Source: Lachnospiraceae bacterium
GTDB taxonomy: Bacteria; Bacillota; Clostridia; Lachnospirales; Lachnospiraceae
DNA: 64,000 nucleotides
Direction: 5' to 3'
Assembly (NCBI GenBank): GCA_016283275.1
Contig: JAEEMP010000061.1
Coordinates: 43,319 to 107,318, forward strand
The translations under genes and the position numbers were made by a program. The first letter of the stretch is position 1; each line of letters opens with the position of its first letter. Below are positions 9,173 through 19,267 of this stretch, piece by piece. The notes below the pieces were generated by a model. The model was not told where the DNA came from. It saw only the letters and a program-made list of their open reading frames with translations, and did no database searches.

Positions 9173-10477
9173 ATGGAATTGGATACAAAGGGCAAAGTAG
9201 CATACGGTCTGGGCGGTTTCGGTAAAAACGTTGCCTATACTTTTGTTGCATCCTATACTTTGTATTATTACAATACGGTTTTATCAATAAGCGCAGCGTT
9301 CATAGGCACCATGCTTATGGCGATGCGCATTTTTGATGCTTTTAACGATCCTTTCATGGGAGTTTTGGTCGCAAGGACAAGGTCAAAGCACGGTAAATAC
9401 AAACCATGGATATTATCGGGTGCGGTACTTAATGCACTTGTGATAGTTGCAATGTTTTCCGTGCCGAAAGCTTTGAGCATGGGCGGTGTTAAAACCTATG
9501 TGGTCATAACGTATCTTATCTGCGGGATCACATATACACTTACGGATATACCTTACTGGTCGATCATACCGGCTATCACAAAACCCGGAAAGATCAGAGA
9601 AGATCTGACGGTTTTTGCCAGAATGTTTTCGGGAATAGGAAGCGGAGTACCGACGGTCTTTACCATGTTTTTTGTATCGCTTCTTGGAAGCGGAGTGGGA
9701 CGCGAGGCATACAGAAGCGGCTTTTCAAGGCTTTCGGTCGTAATTGCCGTTATGTATGTGTCTCTTACGATCATAACGGTTTTGCACATTCCGGACACGA
9801 AAGAAGATGACAGTGTCCTGCCTACATTCGGCGAACTCTTTAAGGCCCTTTTTAAAAACGATAAGGCGATGGTCGTTTCTTTGATCATTATCCTTTTTTA
9901 CTCGGCAACGAGTCTGACCGTTAATCTTGTCATATATGTTTTTGACTATGATATATCAAGGGCGGATCTTTATACGCCGTTTATGGCAGTGATCGGGGTC
10001 ATGCAGTTATTGCCGATGCTTTTTTACACATGGCTTCGCAAATTTTTTTCAAACAGACGTATCTTTATCGTTGGAATATCTTTGGCACTTATAGGCTATA
10101 CCAGTCTTGTGTTTTTGATCCCTGTCGAGAGATATACGATGGCGCTTATTCTTTTACCCTGTTGTCTTATAGCGGCGGCCAACGGGACAGCATATGTGCT
10201 CACGACCGTTCTCGTGGCGGACGCCGTGGATTACGGGGAAAAGAAAAACGGAAGACGCGATAACAGCATGGTCTCATCTCTTCAGACGCTCATGGTCAAA
10301 CTGTCATCGGCGTTTGCCGTGTTCTTCTCGGGACTCGGGATAGAGCTTATAAACATTACCGACACGGCAAGCCAGAGTGAAGCGACGATAAGGGGACTGC
10401 ACATTATATTTTCGATCCCGTCGTTACTTCTTGCATTCGGGGCTATCATATTACTTATAAGGAGAAAGGATATCTGA
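9173..10477 (+). CDS. GPH (glycoside-pentoside-hexuronide):cation symporter, MFS superfamily (MelB-like)
   Basis: VAYGLGGFGKNVAYTFVASYTLYYYNTVLS...FDAFNDPFMGVLVARTRSKHGKYKPWI is characteristic of the GPH family. Confidence 0.9.
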   Translation: MELDTKGKVAYGLGGFGKNVAYTFVASYTLYYYNTVLSISAAFIGTMLMAMRIFDAFNDPFMGVLVARTRSKHGKYKPWILSGAVLNALVIVAMFSVPKALSMGGVKTYVVITYLICGITYTLTDIPYWSIIPAITKPGKIREDLTVFARMFSGIGSGVPTVFTMFFVSLLGSGVGREAYRSGFSRLSVVIAVMYVSLTIITVLHIPDTKEDDSVLPTFGELFKALFKNDKAMVVSLIIILFYSATSLTVNLVIYVFDYDISRADLYTPFMAVIGVMQLLPMLFYTWLRKFFSNRRIFIVGISLALIGYTSLVFLIPVERYTMALILLPCCLIAAANGTAYVLTTVLVADAVDYGEKKNGRRDNSMVSSLQTLMVKLSSAFAVFFSGLGIELINITDTASQSEATIRGLHIIFSIPSLLLAFGAIILLIRRKDI

Positions 10478-12331
10478 ATGAAGATCTCATCACAGCTTAA
10501 GCTTTTAAACGACGAATACGAAGGCTTCTATTCCTGCGGGCTTACGATGTTCAACAACAGGTCGATGAACCGCTTTAAGACAGTTAAGGATACGGAAAAA
10601 GAAACTGTCCTCGAATCGGAAGACGGGCTTATATTTACCGTTGAGAAAACAAAGGACGAAGTTACCGATGCTCTGCATATATGCACAAGCGTTGAAAACA
10701 AAGGAAATGATCCCGTTACCCTTGAAATGCTCGACACTTTTGTGATCTCGGAAATAGAGGGCGATAAGCTTCACCGCTTTACGTCATTCTGGTCGGCAGA
10801 GGGGCGTCATAAGGTTGACGAACTTTGCGACTTAAACCTGGAACATGCATGGAATCATATGGCATACAGAGTTGAAAAATTCGGGAATACGGGGAGCATG
10901 CCTGTAAGACGTTATTTTCCTTTTGCCGCGATCGAAGATTCGAAGACAGGCAGGTTTACCGCCGTACAGATCTATTCACCGGCGTCCTGGCAGATCGAAG
11001 TGATAATAAGAAAAGACGATAAGGTGACGCTTGCGGGAGGTCTTGCGGACAGGGATTTTGGGCACTGGACAAAGAAACTTTACCCGGGCGAGACCTACAA
11101 TGCCCCTAAAGCTGTGCTTGCGCAAGGCGATTCTTTGGAAGAAGCATGCGATAAACTTGTAAAGTCGCAGCATCCGAACGTAAGCCCCGTTGATGATAAA
11201 ATGGGGGTTTCTTTTAACGAATACTGTGCCACATGGGGCGATCCCGATGAGGGAAAGATGATGCGTCTTGCGGATAAACTGTACGGTCACGGCATTCAGT
11301 ATCTTGTTATGGATTCCGGCTGGTATCTTGACAGGGGTGCATACTGGTGGGAACACCGCGGCGAATGGACAGTCAACAAAGACCGCTTTCCCAACGGTTT
11401 AAAGCCTGTTTCCGACTATATAAGGTCAAAGGGCATGATACCCGGAATATGGTATGAATTCGAGACGATCTCCGACCACTGTCCTATCTTTAACGATGAA
11501 GACATGCTTCTTTCAAAAGACGGAAGCCCGCTTACGATAGCCGGAGCGAGATTTTTGGATCTTGAAAAGGAAAAAGCATGGAACTTCCTTAAAGAGAGTG
11601 TTATAGATCAGCTTAAAGACAATGATTTCGGTTATATAAAAGTCGATTACAACGATAGCCTTGGCATAGGCTGCGACGGTCCCGACGGAATGGGTGAGAA
11701 TCTTCGAAGGAAGATCCTTAAAACCCAGGAGTTCTTTAAACTTATGCGCACAGAGATCCCGGATCTTGTGATCGAAAACTGTTCAAGCGGCGGGCACAGG
11801 CTTGAGCCTTCAATGATGGAAATCTCATCTATGGCAAGCTTTTCCGATGCTCACGAGATAGTATCCATCCCGCTTATCGCGGCTAACCTTTTATATCTTG
11901 TGCGTCCCGACCAGAATCAGATATGGTCGGTGCTTCGCGCTTCCGACTCGATCGACAGGCTTCACTATTCCATGTGTGCGACTCTGTTCGGCCGTATGGG
12001 GCTTTCCGGCGATGTCTACGATATGTCGGATGAGCAGTGGGCTATAGTCGATGAGGGCATTTCTTTCTATAAAAAAGTTGCGGACGTGATCAAGAACGGA
12101 ACGCTTAAGTTAAGGATCGCAGAACCGAAATACTATAACGATCCCGAAGGCGGTCAGCTCGTGATAAGAGAGTACGGAAAAAGAACGCTGCTCGTATATC
12201 ACAGGTTTAAAAATTCCGTCAGCCTTTCCGAGTTCTTGAAAAATCATAACGTCGATCTTCCAAAAGGAAACAAGACCGTGTACGGCGCGGCTGAAGCCGA
12301 TTTCAGCGCCGTTTCGATAGAATTTGCCTGA
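10478..12331 (+). CDS. Alpha-galactosidase, GH36-like
   Basis: YLVMDSGWYLDRG...PNGLKPVSDYIRSKGMIPGIWYEFE...FGYIKVDYNDS...LVIENCSSGGHRLEPSMM, with the expected nucleophile (KVDYND) and GH36 signature. Confidence 0.88.
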   Translation: MKISSQLKLLNDEYEGFYSCGLTMFNNRSMNRFKTVKDTEKETVLESEDGLIFTVEKTKDEVTDALHICTSVENKGNDPVTLEMLDTFVISEIEGDKLHRFTSFWSAEGRHKVDELCDLNLEHAWNHMAYRVEKFGNTGSMPVRRYFPFAAIEDSKTGRFTAVQIYSPASWQIEVIIRKDDKVTLAGGLADRDFGHWTKKLYPGETYNAPKAVLAQGDSLEEACDKLVKSQHPNVSPVDDKMGVSFNEYCATWGDPDEGKMMRLADKLYGHGIQYLVMDSGWYLDRGAYWWEHRGEWTVNKDRFPNGLKPVSDYIRSKGMIPGIWYEFETISDHCPIFNDEDMLLSKDGSPLTIAGARFLDLEKEKAWNFLKESVIDQLKDNDFGYIKVDYNDSLGIGCDGPDGMGENLRRKILKTQEFFKLMRTEIPDLVIENCSSGGHRLEPSMMEISSMASFSDAHEIVSIPLIAANLLYLVRPDQNQIWSVLRASDSIDRLHYSMCATLFGRMGLSGDVYDMSDEQWAIVDEGISFYKKVADVIKNGTLKLRIAEPKYYNDPEGGQLVIREYGKRTLLVYHRFKNSVSLSEFLKNHNVDLPKGNKTVYGAAEADFSAVSIEFA

Positions 12332-12488
12332 ATATGTGCTCTTTATAAGCCCGGTTTAATTATTTGATAATTTTCATTTTTGGGCTAAAGATACTATATA
12401 TAGTGGTCGATATATACATTGAGAAACAATATGTAGCAAGGGATTGCATCAGTTAACTGATTACTTTCATTGGCAAGGAGGGTAAAGT

Positions 12489-12659
12489 ATGCGTAGTGTT
12501 TTGTATGACCGGCCCGAATTATTTATTCTGGCACCCGTAAAGAACACCCTTAAGGAAAGACCTAAGGACGAAGTTCAAAGCAAAAAGAAAGAAAACGGAT
12601 CAAAGGATGACTTCGATAAGATGCTTGTGGCTCAAATAGCCTCTCTTACAAAATTTTAA
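12489..12659 (+). CDS. Small protein (56 aa), unknown function; absent from the ORF track
   Basis: MRSVLYDRPELFILAPVKNTLKERPKDEVQSKKKENGSKDDFDKMLVAQIASLTKF*; AAGGAGGGTAAAGT RBS; followed by an intrinsic terminator. Confidence 0.6.
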   Translation: MRSVLYDRPELFILAPVKNTLKERPKDEVQSKKKENGSKDDFDKMLVAQIASLTKF

Positions 12660-12686
12660 AGGATAAGTCGAAGTTACTTACAAATT

Positions 12687-12724
12687 CCCCGTGAGAACAT
12701 GATTGTTACTCACGGGGTTTTTGT
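12687..12724 (+). terminator. Intrinsic terminator
   Basis: ccccgtgag ... ctcacgggg stem followed by ttttttgtg. Confidence 0.85.
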
Positions 12725-12763
12725 GTTATTTTAATATTACAGTGTTCATTTCGGAGGCTATAT

Positions 12764-13822
12764 TTGAAAAACGGGCGGCTACGGTTAAGTTCCTTAAGTA
12801 TATGGGTAATAACGGGTATTCTCGCGGTACTTACGGTACTGCTTATTTTCTATTATATTTCTTTCAGCACAAGACTCGGCGCACAAGAGGAAAATACGGA
12901 ATACGAAAGATATTATGCGATGATCACCGACGATTCCGATTCATCGTTCTGGCAGTCTGTCTATAAGTCCGCACTTGCATCGGCAAAAGAACAGAATGCA
13001 TATGTGGAGATGATGTCGGAAAATCTTTCGAAGGATTATGATATATACGAACTTACCGAGATCGCGATCGCATCGGGCGTTGACGGCATCATCATAGAGG
13101 CCGATGAAAGCGAAGAGATGACAAGGCTTATAAATAAGGCCAATGATGCGGGAATAAGTGTTGTGACCGTTTATTCGGACAATTCAAATTCCGATCGTTT
13201 AAGCTTTGTGGGCATAAACAATTACAATCTGGGCAAGCTGTACGGCGGGCTTATTTTAAGCCTTTCGGCCGAAAAGTCTTTCTCAAAAGGCAAGATAAGA
13301 GTTGTCGTTCTTACGGATGCTTATGCGGTAGATACGGGTCAGAACGTTTTGTTCGGTGCCATTCAGGAAGCCATCGAGACGGAACCGGGTTCCGGTAAGG
13401 CCCAACATCCTCCGATCGAGGTTTCCATGTATTCCGTCGATTCCACAAATGAGTTTTCGGTAGAAGAATCAGTGAGAAATCTTCTTGTGAAGGGTCGCGA
13501 AGAACTTCCGGACATAGTGGTATGCTTAAATGAGATCGATACCACGAGTACATATCAGGAAGTGGTCGATTACAATGAAGTAGGTCTTGTAAATATATTG
13601 GGATATTATGATTCCGAGACCATTTTAAAGGGTATAGACAGAAACGTTATCTATGCTACTGTTTCGGTTGATACTGATCAGATGGGGCAGTTCAGCATCG
13701 ATGCGCTTTCGGAATATTTTGAATACGGTTACACAAGCCAGTATTTTACGACCGACATTTCACTTATAAACAAGCGAAATGTCACCGAATACATGGAGGA
13801 CAGAGAAGAAGATGAAGAATAA
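12764..13822 (+). CDS. Membrane-anchored periplasmic sugar-binding protein (Peripla_BP_4-like), probable sensor input component
   Basis: N-terminal TM segment then YERYYAMITDDSDSSFWQSVYKSALASAKEQNAYVEMM... SBP fold motifs; TTG start with GGAGG upstream; overlaps kinase gene. Confidence 0.75.
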   Translation: MKNGRLRLSSLSIWVITGILAVLTVLLIFYYISFSTRLGAQEENTEYERYYAMITDDSDSSFWQSVYKSALASAKEQNAYVEMMSENLSKDYDIYELTEIAIASGVDGIIIEADESEEMTRLINKANDAGISVVTVYSDNSNSDRLSFVGINNYNLGKLYGGLILSLSAEKSFSKGKIRVVVLTDAYAVDTGQNVLFGAIQEAIETEPGSGKAQHPPIEVSMYSVDSTNEFSVEESVRNLLVKGREELPDIVVCLNEIDTTSTYQEVVDYNEVGLVNILGYYDSETILKGIDRNVIYATVSVDTDQMGQFSIDALSEYFEYGYTSQYFTTDISLINKRNVTEYMEDREEDEE

Positions 13823-15302
13823 AATCAAAAATCTGTCCGTTCAGGTTAAGATGACCGTTATGTCGCTTGTGGTCAACCTTTTTGTATTCTCGATCAATAT
13901 AGTTCTTTTGGCCGGCATAAACAACATGTCCGCAAAGATCGATACCGTTTATCAGGCCAATATCCAGTTAAACGAGCTTTCCGCATCGCTTAAGTCGGTG
14001 CAGGACAGTATGACGGAATACTTAAATGCAAAGACGAGCGATTCGCTTGAAAATTATTATAAGATCGCTCAGGAATATTCGGAACTGACCGCCGGTCTTT
14101 CCGAGACCGTTACCGGCAAGACGCTTGACAGGATGGAGTTCTCCATAAGGAACATGTCGGAAGTTTACTTAGACGAAGTAGGCCAGACCATTGAAGCCAA
14201 GCGAGGCAGAAATGTCGAAAAATACAGGACGCGTTATGAGGAGGCCACAAAGCTCTACGGCTATATAAATACCTATATCTACAGTCTTAACAATGAGCAG
14301 TTCAAAGAAAATTCCGAGAACTATCGTGAAATGGTATCTGCATTAAGGACTTTTGAGACCATAGGAAATATCATCCTTATTGCCGTTATCGTGGTAAATG
14401 TCTTGCTTATATTAAGACTTACCGCGGGAATAATAAGGCCGTTACGATCGCTTACCGGCATGGCCGACGAGGTTGCAAAGGGTAATTTTGATATCGAACC
14501 CCTTACGGTCTGGTCGCGTGATGAGATCGGAGTCGTTACGACCGCATTTAACCAGATGGTCGTAAGTATCCAGAATTATATCAGGCAGGTTCGCGAAAAT
14601 GCGGAGACAGAGCAGAAGTTAAAAGAAAAAGAACTCATGATGGAGACTCACTTAAAGGACGCTCAGCTTAAGTATCTTCAGGCACAGATCAATCCTCATT
14701 TTCTTTTTAACACCTTAAATGCCGGAGCTCAGCTTGCAATGATGGAGGGAGCCGACAGGACCTACGAATACGTGCAGGTCATGGCCGAGTTTTTCAGATA
14801 TAATGTCAAAAAAGGTTCTGAGACTGTTACCATAGGCGAAGAACTTGAACTTGTGGATTATTATATTTACATATTGAATGTACGTTTTTCGGGTGAGATC
14901 CACTACGAGAAGTCGATAGACAGTTCGCTTCTGGATGTTAAGATGCCCAGTATGATACTTCAGCCAATTGTCGAAAACTGTGTCAACCACGGTATACGCG
15001 ATATGATGGGCAAGGGAGTCATAAAGATGCGTGTATACGGCATAGACGACTATGCATGTATAAGTATAGAAGATAACGGCGCGGGTATGGACGAAGAGAC
15101 GATCGATGCTCTGCTTAACGGAAGATCTTTAAAGGGCGAAAAGAAGGATTCAAACGGTATCGGAATGGATAACGTTATGGCTCGTCTTAAACTCTTTGTG
15201 GGAAGCGATGACGTACTTAGTATCGAAAGCGAAGGCCCTGGCAAGGGCTCAAGGTTTGTCATTTACCTTAACAATGACGTGAGGGAGACTTACGATGTAT
15301 AA
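13812..15302 (+). CDS. Sensor histidine kinase, YesM/LytS-like (HAMP, His_kinase, HATPase_c)
   Basis: LKYLQAQINPHFLFNTLNA phospho-acceptor motif, IVENCVNHGI N box, DNGAGMD G box. Start chosen at ATG 13812 (MKNKIKNLSVQVKM). Confidence 0.9.
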   Translation: MKNKIKNLSVQVKMTVMSLVVNLFVFSINIVLLAGINNMSAKIDTVYQANIQLNELSASLKSVQDSMTEYLNAKTSDSLENYYKIAQEYSELTAGLSETVTGKTLDRMEFSIRNMSEVYLDEVGQTIEAKRGRNVEKYRTRYEEATKLYGYINTYIYSLNNEQFKENSENYREMVSALRTFETIGNIILIAVIVVNVLLILRLTAGIIRPLRSLTGMADEVAKGNFDIEPLTVWSRDEIGVVTTAFNQMVVSIQNYIRQVRENAETEQKLKEKELMMETHLKDAQLKYLQAQINPHFLFNTLNAGAQLAMMEGADRTYEYVQVMAEFFRYNVKKGSETVTIGEELELVDYYIYILNVRFSGEIHYEKSIDSSLLDVKMPSMILQPIVENCVNHGIRDMMGKGVIKMRVYGIDDYACISIEDNGAGMDEETIDALLNGRSLKGEKKDSNGIGMDNVMARLKLFVGSDDVLSIESEGPGKGSRFVIYLNNDVRETYDV

Positions 15303-16878
15303 AGTGATGCTTGCTGACGACGAAGGCATAGTGATCGATTCACTAAAGTTCATAATCCAGAAGGAGTTCGGCGATGAATGCCGTATTGAATACGCAAAGA
15401 CCGGCAGGAGCGTTATCGAGCTTGCGGAAACTTTCCATCCGGATATCGCGATAATGGACATTCAGATGCCCGGAATAAACGGTATCGATGCCATGCGCGA
15501 GATAAGGAAGAGCAACGATAATATCATCTTTATCGTTATGTCCGCTTACGATAAGTTCGATTACGCCAAAGAAGCGATCACGCTGGGTGCCATTGAATAT
15601 ATCACCAAGCCCATGGAAAAGAACAAGATGATCAATGCCATCAAAAATGCCATGGCCATCGTGGACGAGGAAAAACTGAGAAGATCCAACGATCTTATGG
15701 TAAAAGAAAAACTCGAGACCGTAGTTCCGATCCTCGAAAACGGTCTTATCTACAATATCCTTTTCCATGAATATTTCGATGAAGATATAGAAAACTACAA
15801 GACCATGCTCGATATCCGCGACGATTACGGGTATATGATGGTACTTGTTTCGGGTGATGCAAAAGAAGGAAACCATATGACCAATGCGGTGGGGTCGGGT
15901 GTAAGACTTCAGCAGCATTACCGGGAGATAAGAGACTATATAAAGGACTATTTTAACGGTATAGTCGGCTCCGTAATGGGCAATAAGATAGCCGTCTTAA
16001 TACCGTTAAAAGACGGAGAATTCGACTACAACGAGCGTGTGGAAGCGATCACCAAGGCCAGGGAGCTTGCACACAGGTTAAAGGCCAAGACCGATATCGT
16101 GTTCAGGATAGGAATGGGAAAGGCCGGCGAGATCTACAATATGGAAAAGTCATACAGGGATGCGCTTAACGCACTTGTCATGACCACCAATACCGTTGCC
16201 CATGCCGACGACCTTCCGATCGGCTGCGAATACTCCGATAACTACCCGATCGATCTTGAGAACAAGCTCTTTGAAGAGGTCGAAAAGGGCAGAACCGATG
16301 CGGCAGTCAGTGCGGCAAAGGATTATTTTGAATTCATACGAACAAAGGATATCATGGACGTAAGACTTAAGGTCCTTGAGTTTGCTCTTTGGGCCGAACA
16401 TATATCCTATGAAAGCGGCGGTATGACGTACAACATATCGGACAGACGCGATTACCTGCCCACACTCATGGGTCTTTCCGATATGGACGGATTATGGGAA
16501 TGGTTTGCCGACAGGATAATCTTTTCGTGCAGGAATATTTCCAATAAGAAGGAAGAAAGTTCAAACGATGCGATACAGGCTTCAAAAGCATATATTGAAG
16601 CCAATTACACAAAGAACATAACTCTTGAGGATGTATCCAGAGAGGTTAATATAAGTTCTTACTATTTAAGCAGGATATTCAAAGAAGGTACGGGGGAGAA
16701 CTTCATCGATTATCTTACGAGGTTAAGGATCGAGAAGGCAAAGGAGTTACTGAGCACCACGCAGTATTCCATGAAGGAGATCTGCTCAATGTCCGGGTAT
16801 TCCGATCCCAATTATTTCAGTAAGTCCTTTAAAAAGAATGTGGGAGTCACTCCAACGGAGTACAGAGAGGGTAAATAG
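15295..16878 (+). CDS. Response regulator with AraC-type DNA-binding domain (YesN-like)
   Basis: Receiver: MYKVMLADDEGIVIDSLK...DIAIMDIQMPGINGIDAM...; C-terminal double HTH: NITLEDVSREVNISSYYLSRIFKEGTGENFIDYLTRLRIEKAKELLSTTQYSMKEICSMSGYSDPNYFSKSFKKNVGVTPTEYR. Confidence 0.93.
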   Translation: MYKVMLADDEGIVIDSLKFIIQKEFGDECRIEYAKTGRSVIELAETFHPDIAIMDIQMPGINGIDAMREIRKSNDNIIFIVMSAYDKFDYAKEAITLGAIEYITKPMEKNKMINAIKNAMAIVDEEKLRRSNDLMVKEKLETVVPILENGLIYNILFHEYFDEDIENYKTMLDIRDDYGYMMVLVSGDAKEGNHMTNAVGSGVRLQQHYREIRDYIKDYFNGIVGSVMGNKIAVLIPLKDGEFDYNERVEAITKARELAHRLKAKTDIVFRIGMGKAGEIYNMEKSYRDALNALVMTTNTVAHADDLPIGCEYSDNYPIDLENKLFEEVEKGRTDAAVSAAKDYFEFIRTKDIMDVRLKVLEFALWAEHISYESGGMTYNISDRRDYLPTLMGLSDMDGLWEWFADRIIFSCRNISNKKEESSNDAIQASKAYIEANYTKNITLEDVSREVNISSYYLSRIFKEGTGENFIDYLTRLRIEKAKELLSTTQYSMKEICSMSGYSDPNYFSKSFKKNVGVTPTEYREGK

Positions 16879-17919
16879 GTGAAAAGAAAGTTAGCTGCTC
16901 TTGTTTTGTCGGCTTTTCTTGTTTTGTCGGCCTGTGGAAAGCCTCAGGATATAACGGCAAAACCCGGACAGGAAAGCGAAGACAAAATAGAGATAGGAAT
17001 GAGTTTTGATTCGTTTGTTATCGAAAGATGGCAGAGAGACAGGGATGTATTCGTATCTACGGCAAAAGAACTCGGCGCGACCGTAAATGTACAGAACGCA
17101 AACGGCGATGTCGACAAGCAAAAGGAACAGATAGAATATTTTGTCAAAAAAGGCGTGGATGTGATCGTTATCATATGTATCGATTCGGATTCGCTTAAAG
17201 AGACCGTAGCAAAGGCAAAGGATGCAGGCATAAAGATAATTGCCTACGACCGGCTGGTCACAAATTCGGATGCCGATCTATACATTACGTTCGATAATGT
17301 GATGGTAGGCACGCTTATGGCGGAAGCTCTTTCAAAAAACGGCGCCGCAGGCGGAAAGGTTCTTATGCTGGGAGGGTCACCCACCGACAACAATGTACCG
17401 CTTGTCGAATCGGGTTTTAAGTCGGTCTGCGAAAAGAACGATATGGAAATAGTCGATTCGATCCATTGCGACGGCTGGAGAGCGGAGCTTGCGGGTGAAT
17501 ACATATATGAGCATGAAGATATCGTATCAGAAGTCAATGCGATAATGTGCGGAAACGATAACCTTGCCGGACAGGTCATAAGAGCCCTTTCCGAGAAGCG
17601 TCTTGCGGGAGAGATACCTGTCGTCGGCCAGGATGCGGATCTTGAAGCCTGTCAGAGGATAATTGAAGGCACACAGACAATGACGGTATACAAGCCCGTT
17701 GAAAAGCTTGCGAAGCGTGCAGCGGAATGTGCGATAAGCCTTGCCAAGGGTGAAGAGATAACCGGTGATGATGTCACGACAATAAATGACGGTACTTACG
17801 CAATATCTTACATCGGTCTGACTCCGATAGCCGTTACCGCGGAAAATATGGACGAAGTCATCGTAAACAGCGGATTTCACTTAAAGGAAGATGTGTATCT
17901 GTACGCACCGGAAAAATAG
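16879..17919 (+). CDS. Sugar substrate-binding lipoprotein (XylF-like)
   Basis: GTG start directly after regulator stop; lipobox VLSACGKP; SFDSFVIERWQRDRDVFVSTAKELGATVNVQNANGDVDKQKEQIEYFVKKGVDVIVIICIDSDSL. Confidence 0.85.
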   Translation: MKRKLAALVLSAFLVLSACGKPQDITAKPGQESEDKIEIGMSFDSFVIERWQRDRDVFVSTAKELGATVNVQNANGDVDKQKEQIEYFVKKGVDVIVIICIDSDSLKETVAKAKDAGIKIIAYDRLVTNSDADLYITFDNVMVGTLMAEALSKNGAAGGKVLMLGGSPTDNNVPLVESGFKSVCEKNDMEIVDSIHCDGWRAELAGEYIYEHEDIVSEVNAIMCGNDNLAGQVIRALSEKRLAGEIPVVGQDADLEACQRIIEGTQTMTVYKPVEKLAKRAAECAISLAKGEEITGDDVTTINDGTYAISYIGLTPIAVTAENMDEVIVNSGFHLKEDVYLYAPEK

Positions 17920-17922
17920 AAA

Positions 17923-17957
17923 ATACCTGTCCCGACATGCGGGGCGGGTATTTTTTT
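17923..17957 (+). terminator. Intrinsic terminator
   Basis: atacctgtccc / ggggcgggtat stem (with G-U pairs) followed by ttttttt. Confidence 0.8.
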
Positions 17958-18115
17958 GTACCTAAAAAAATACAATGACAATAATTTATTAGTCACAAAT
18001 ATTTTACCCATTAAGGTACAAAAAAATTTAAAGATTGATAAAAATTAATTCCCCGTTAATGATGTTACAGTGTATGTGTACCAAAAAACTATCCTAGAAA
18101 AAGGGAGGAAATATT

Positions 18116-19180
18116 ATGAAAAAACTTTTAAGTTTATTACTTGCGGTTGCAATGGTAGCTACAATGCTTACCGGTTGCGGCGCAGGCGGAAGTGCCAACA
18201 AGGTCGGTGTATCAATGCCCACCAAGTCTCTTCAGAGATGGAACCAGGATGGTGAGAACATGAAGAAGCTTCTTGAAGCAGCAGGTTACACCGTAGACCT
18301 TCAGTACGCAGATAACATCGTAGAAACCCAGGTTTCTCAGATCGAGAACATGATCAACTCAGGTTGCAAGGTTCTTGTTATCGCAGCAGTTGAAGGCGAC
18401 TCACTCGGAACAGTTCTTGCACAGGCAAAGGAAAAGAACATTCCCGTTATCGCTTATGACCGTCTTATCATGAACTCCGATGCAGTTTCTTACTATGCTA
18501 CATTCGATAACTACATGGTAGGTACAAAGCAGGGTCAGTACATCGAGCAGGAACTCGGTCTTGCAAGCGGCGCAGGCCCCTTCAATATCGAATTGATCAC
18601 AGGTGACCCCGGTGACAACAACGCAAGATTCTTCTTCGGCGGCGCTATGGATGTTCTTCAGAAGTACATCGACAATGGTCAGCTCGTTGTTAAGTCAGGC
18701 CAGGTTGATTTCGATACCGTTGCTACACAGAGCTGGTCAACAGAGAACGCTCAGAACAGATTCGATGCTATCATCTCCGCTAACTATGCTGACGGTACAA
18801 AGCTTGACGCTGTTCTTGCATCGAACGACTCAACCGCTATGGGTGTTACAAACTCTCTTGAAGCTAACTATGCAGGAAATCACGACAACTGGCCCATCAT
18901 CACCGGTCAGGACTGCGATATCGCTAACGTAAAGAACATGATCGCAGGTAAGCAGGCAATGTCTATCTTTAAGGATACCCGTACTCTTGCAGCTAAGACC
19001 GTAGAAATGGTTGATGCTCTTATGAAGGGTGGCGAGGCTCCCGTTAACGATAAGGAGACATATGACAATGGTACAGGTATCATTCCTTCATACCTTTGCG
19101 AGCCCGTATTTGCTGATGTTAACAATTACAAGGAATTATTGATCGACTCCGGTTACTATACCGCAGATCAGCTTCAGTAA
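18116..19180 (+). CDS. chvE: Multiple-sugar-binding lipoprotein (ChvE/XylF-like)
   Basis: VGVSMPTKSLQRWNQDGENMKKLLEAAGYTVDLQYADNIVETQVSQIENMINSGCKVLVIAA...YDRLIMNSDAVSYYATFDN closely resembles ChvE from memory. Confidence 0.88.
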   Translation: MKKLLSLLLAVAMVATMLTGCGAGGSANKVGVSMPTKSLQRWNQDGENMKKLLEAAGYTVDLQYADNIVETQVSQIENMINSGCKVLVIAAVEGDSLGTVLAQAKEKNIPVIAYDRLIMNSDAVSYYATFDNYMVGTKQGQYIEQELGLASGAGPFNIELITGDPGDNNARFFFGGAMDVLQKYIDNGQLVVKSGQVDFDTVATQSWSTENAQNRFDAIISANYADGTKLDAVLASNDSTAMGVTNSLEANYAGNHDNWPIITGQDCDIANVKNMIAGKQAMSIFKDTRTLAAKTVEMVDALMKGGEAPVNDKETYDNGTGIIPSYLCEPVFADVNNYKELLIDSGYYTADQLQ

Positions 19181-19267
19181 GATTTAAAAACAAGACGCAG
19201 GCGGGGCAAAACCCGCCTGTGTTTAAGTAAAGGTATATATGAGAGTATATACAAGGGAGGAATAAAG

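Noticed and set aside
15343-15918. Minus-strand 191-aa ORF within the response regulator
   Set aside because: Opposite a strongly conserved receiver domain; composition typical of antisense frames.
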